Positions 63,241 through 64,000 of a stretch of 64,000 nucleotides of DNA are shown in pieces. Numbering within the stretch: the first letter of the stretch is position 1; every line of letters begins with the position of its first letter. The position numbers and the translations under genes are program-made. The notes beneath the pieces are model-generated. The model saw only the letters and a program-made list of their open reading frames with translations, searched no databases and had not been told where the DNA came from. Source of the stretch: Bacillota bacterium (GTDB lineage: Bacteria > Bacillota > Clostridia > Lachnospirales > Lachnospiraceae); the NCBI GenBank assembly GCA_023442465.1, contig JAEZZQ010000048.1, positions 71,790-135,789 on the forward strand. The letters run 5' to 3'.

Positions 63241-63810
63241 ACAAATCTCCTTTCCAATCTACCTGTACCCTAATCTTACCTACGCATGTATTATTTGTTT
63301 TCTTTTTTATTGCTTTTTCTTTTTTATTGCTTTTTCTTTTTTATTCTCTTTTATTGTTTTTCTTTATTAATTTCCTCTTTAATAATTTTTTTACTAATTT
63401 CTCCCTTATCGACTTCGCCCTGATTCTCTTTTTACTTATCTTCCTACTTCTCTTTCCTTTTTTGACTTTTCGTTCACAACAATCCCCCATTTCTTTTGCC
63501 CCTGCCCCCCTACGTCCACCCTCTTACTTACCACGAAATCCCACGAGCCCATCTACCCCTATACTACCACACCCACTTTCTCTGCTCTATTCATTTTCAT
63601 GACTTATTTATAGGTTAATATTGACTTTTAGAATATCTTGTTCCATTATTATCTAAAGACCCCTTTTCACCCATTTTAAAACAAATACACCTTCGGTGAG
63701 CCACACACAGCCACCCGCCGCCAACGCCGTACCGCAACGCCGCCCTAACCCTCCCCACGACCTTCCGAATTTTCACATCCCCATTTCACGACCTAGAGCG
63801 GGACTATCTT
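63241..63810. other. Long non-coding region upstream of the GH3 gene with strong strand asymmetry
   Basis: About 570 bases. From about 63290 to 63600 the plus strand is almost entirely pyrimidine, so the minus-strand leader of the GH3 transcript would be purine rich. It includes a 17-base tandem repeat (63302-63352). A hydrophobic plus-strand frame here simply reflects the T-richness. From 63600 on the composition becomes normal, with one CACCTTCGGTG mini-hairpin at about 63689. Confidence 0.65.
63302..63352. repeat. Three-copy 17-bp tandem repeat
   Basis: CTTTTTTATTGCTTTTT is repeated at 63302-63318 and 63319-63335, and a diverged third unit CTTTTTTATTCTCTTTT lies at 63336-63352. It sits about 60-110 bases upstream of the GH3 start codon on the minus strand. 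Confidence 0.85.
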
Positions 63811-64000
63811 CGGCGGTTTGGGTTCTGCTCCGTTAAGGGCGCGGCCGCGTTTTCTTAATGGAACCTTCGAAACCAAGGGAAAACGCCGCACGGATGCGGC
63901 GTTTAGGCAGCACAGCACACGGATGTGCTCTGCTGCCGGCCCAGCCCCTTCCACCTCCTACCGGTTCCATTTAGAAAACCCGAGCCGCCCCCGCAGGAGC
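63811..64000 (-). repeat. Branched inverted-repeat element, family A, copy 2 (cut by window edge)
   Basis: On the minus strand it has the same order as copy 1: inner stem (63963-63979 with 63849-63865), hairpin P2 (63906-63937, GGCAGCACAGCACA / TGTGCTCTGCTGCC as read on plus) and hairpin P3 (63881-63904, AAACGCCGCA / TGCGGCGTTT). The outer stem begins with GGTTCTGCTCC at 63821-63831, and its partner starts with the GGAGC at the window end, so the element continues past the edge. The outer-arm sequences differ from copy 1. Confidence 0.85.

Noticed and set aside
63327..63602. Hydrophobic plus-strand reading frame of about 91 codons upstream of GH3
   Set aside because: The Phe/Leu-rich then Pro-rich content is simply what pyrimidine-rich DNA encodes; no ribosome binding site.

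Overview
The window looks like a chromosomal segment of a Lachnospiraceae-type gut Firmicute (Clostridium cluster XIVa). This rests on the gene order uvrC-hprK-ROK kinase-murB-rapZ-whiA-HPr, strong AGGAGG ribosome binding sites, CIRCE and Gram-positive LexA (SOS) boxes, YesMN-type two-component genes and moderate GC. The taxonomic placement is inferred. No rRNA, tRNA, CRISPR array, transposase or phage gene was seen, so this is mostly ordinary host DNA.

Layout. 1-7.5 kb: the start of a sensor kinase with its OmpR-type regulator, a CIRCE-controlled Hsp20, small membrane and exported proteins including two lipoprotein-like ones, and an SOS-controlled Y-family polymerase with a YolD-like partner. 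7.5-20.4 kb: an arabinan/arabinoside utilisation locus. The minus arm is GH43, a GH43 lipoprotein, GH51, a Cys-rich small protein, then a sugar-binding lipoprotein and two permeases. The plus arm is GH127 and a second GH51, and an ArsR-type regulator faces it. Together these can cut arabinan outside the cell, import the oligomers and split both alpha- and beta-linked L-arabinofuranose inside. 20.4-29.8 kb: a chemoreceptor, a HAD phosphatase and a ferric/sugar-phosphate-type ABC importer in line with a YesM/YesN-type two-component system. 29.9-31.5 kb: a minimal SufC-SufB pair. 31.6-36.1 kb: trehalose uptake and cleavage (treR, treP, treC) with two perfect operators. 36.1-41.2 kb: an XRE regulator with an ABC exporter, a decayed flavodoxin-like gene, an acetyltransferase and a cyclophilin. 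41.7-53.2 kb: a minus-strand housekeeping run (ftsH, uvrC, hprK, glucokinase, murB, rapZ, whiA, a Crh-like HPr, lipid kinase, class II aldolase) that combines catabolite-control and cell-envelope genes. 53.4-63.2 kb: pyrG, a DUF1846 protein, a YitT membrane protein, an EAL protein with paired solute-binding domains, and a GH3 glycosidase.

The most unusual signal is non-coding. A branched inverted-repeat element lies between treP and treC (34022-34290). A second, inverted copy runs off the right end (from about 63811). The two share the same architecture: a long outer stem closing two hairpins. Several stems differ in sequence yet still pair, which is the pattern expected of selection on structure. 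A second family of short intergenic repeats abuts terminators at about 41.5, 56.6 and 60.8 kb, with a related piece at 15.7 kb. A third structured element lies downstream of the Crh-like gene.
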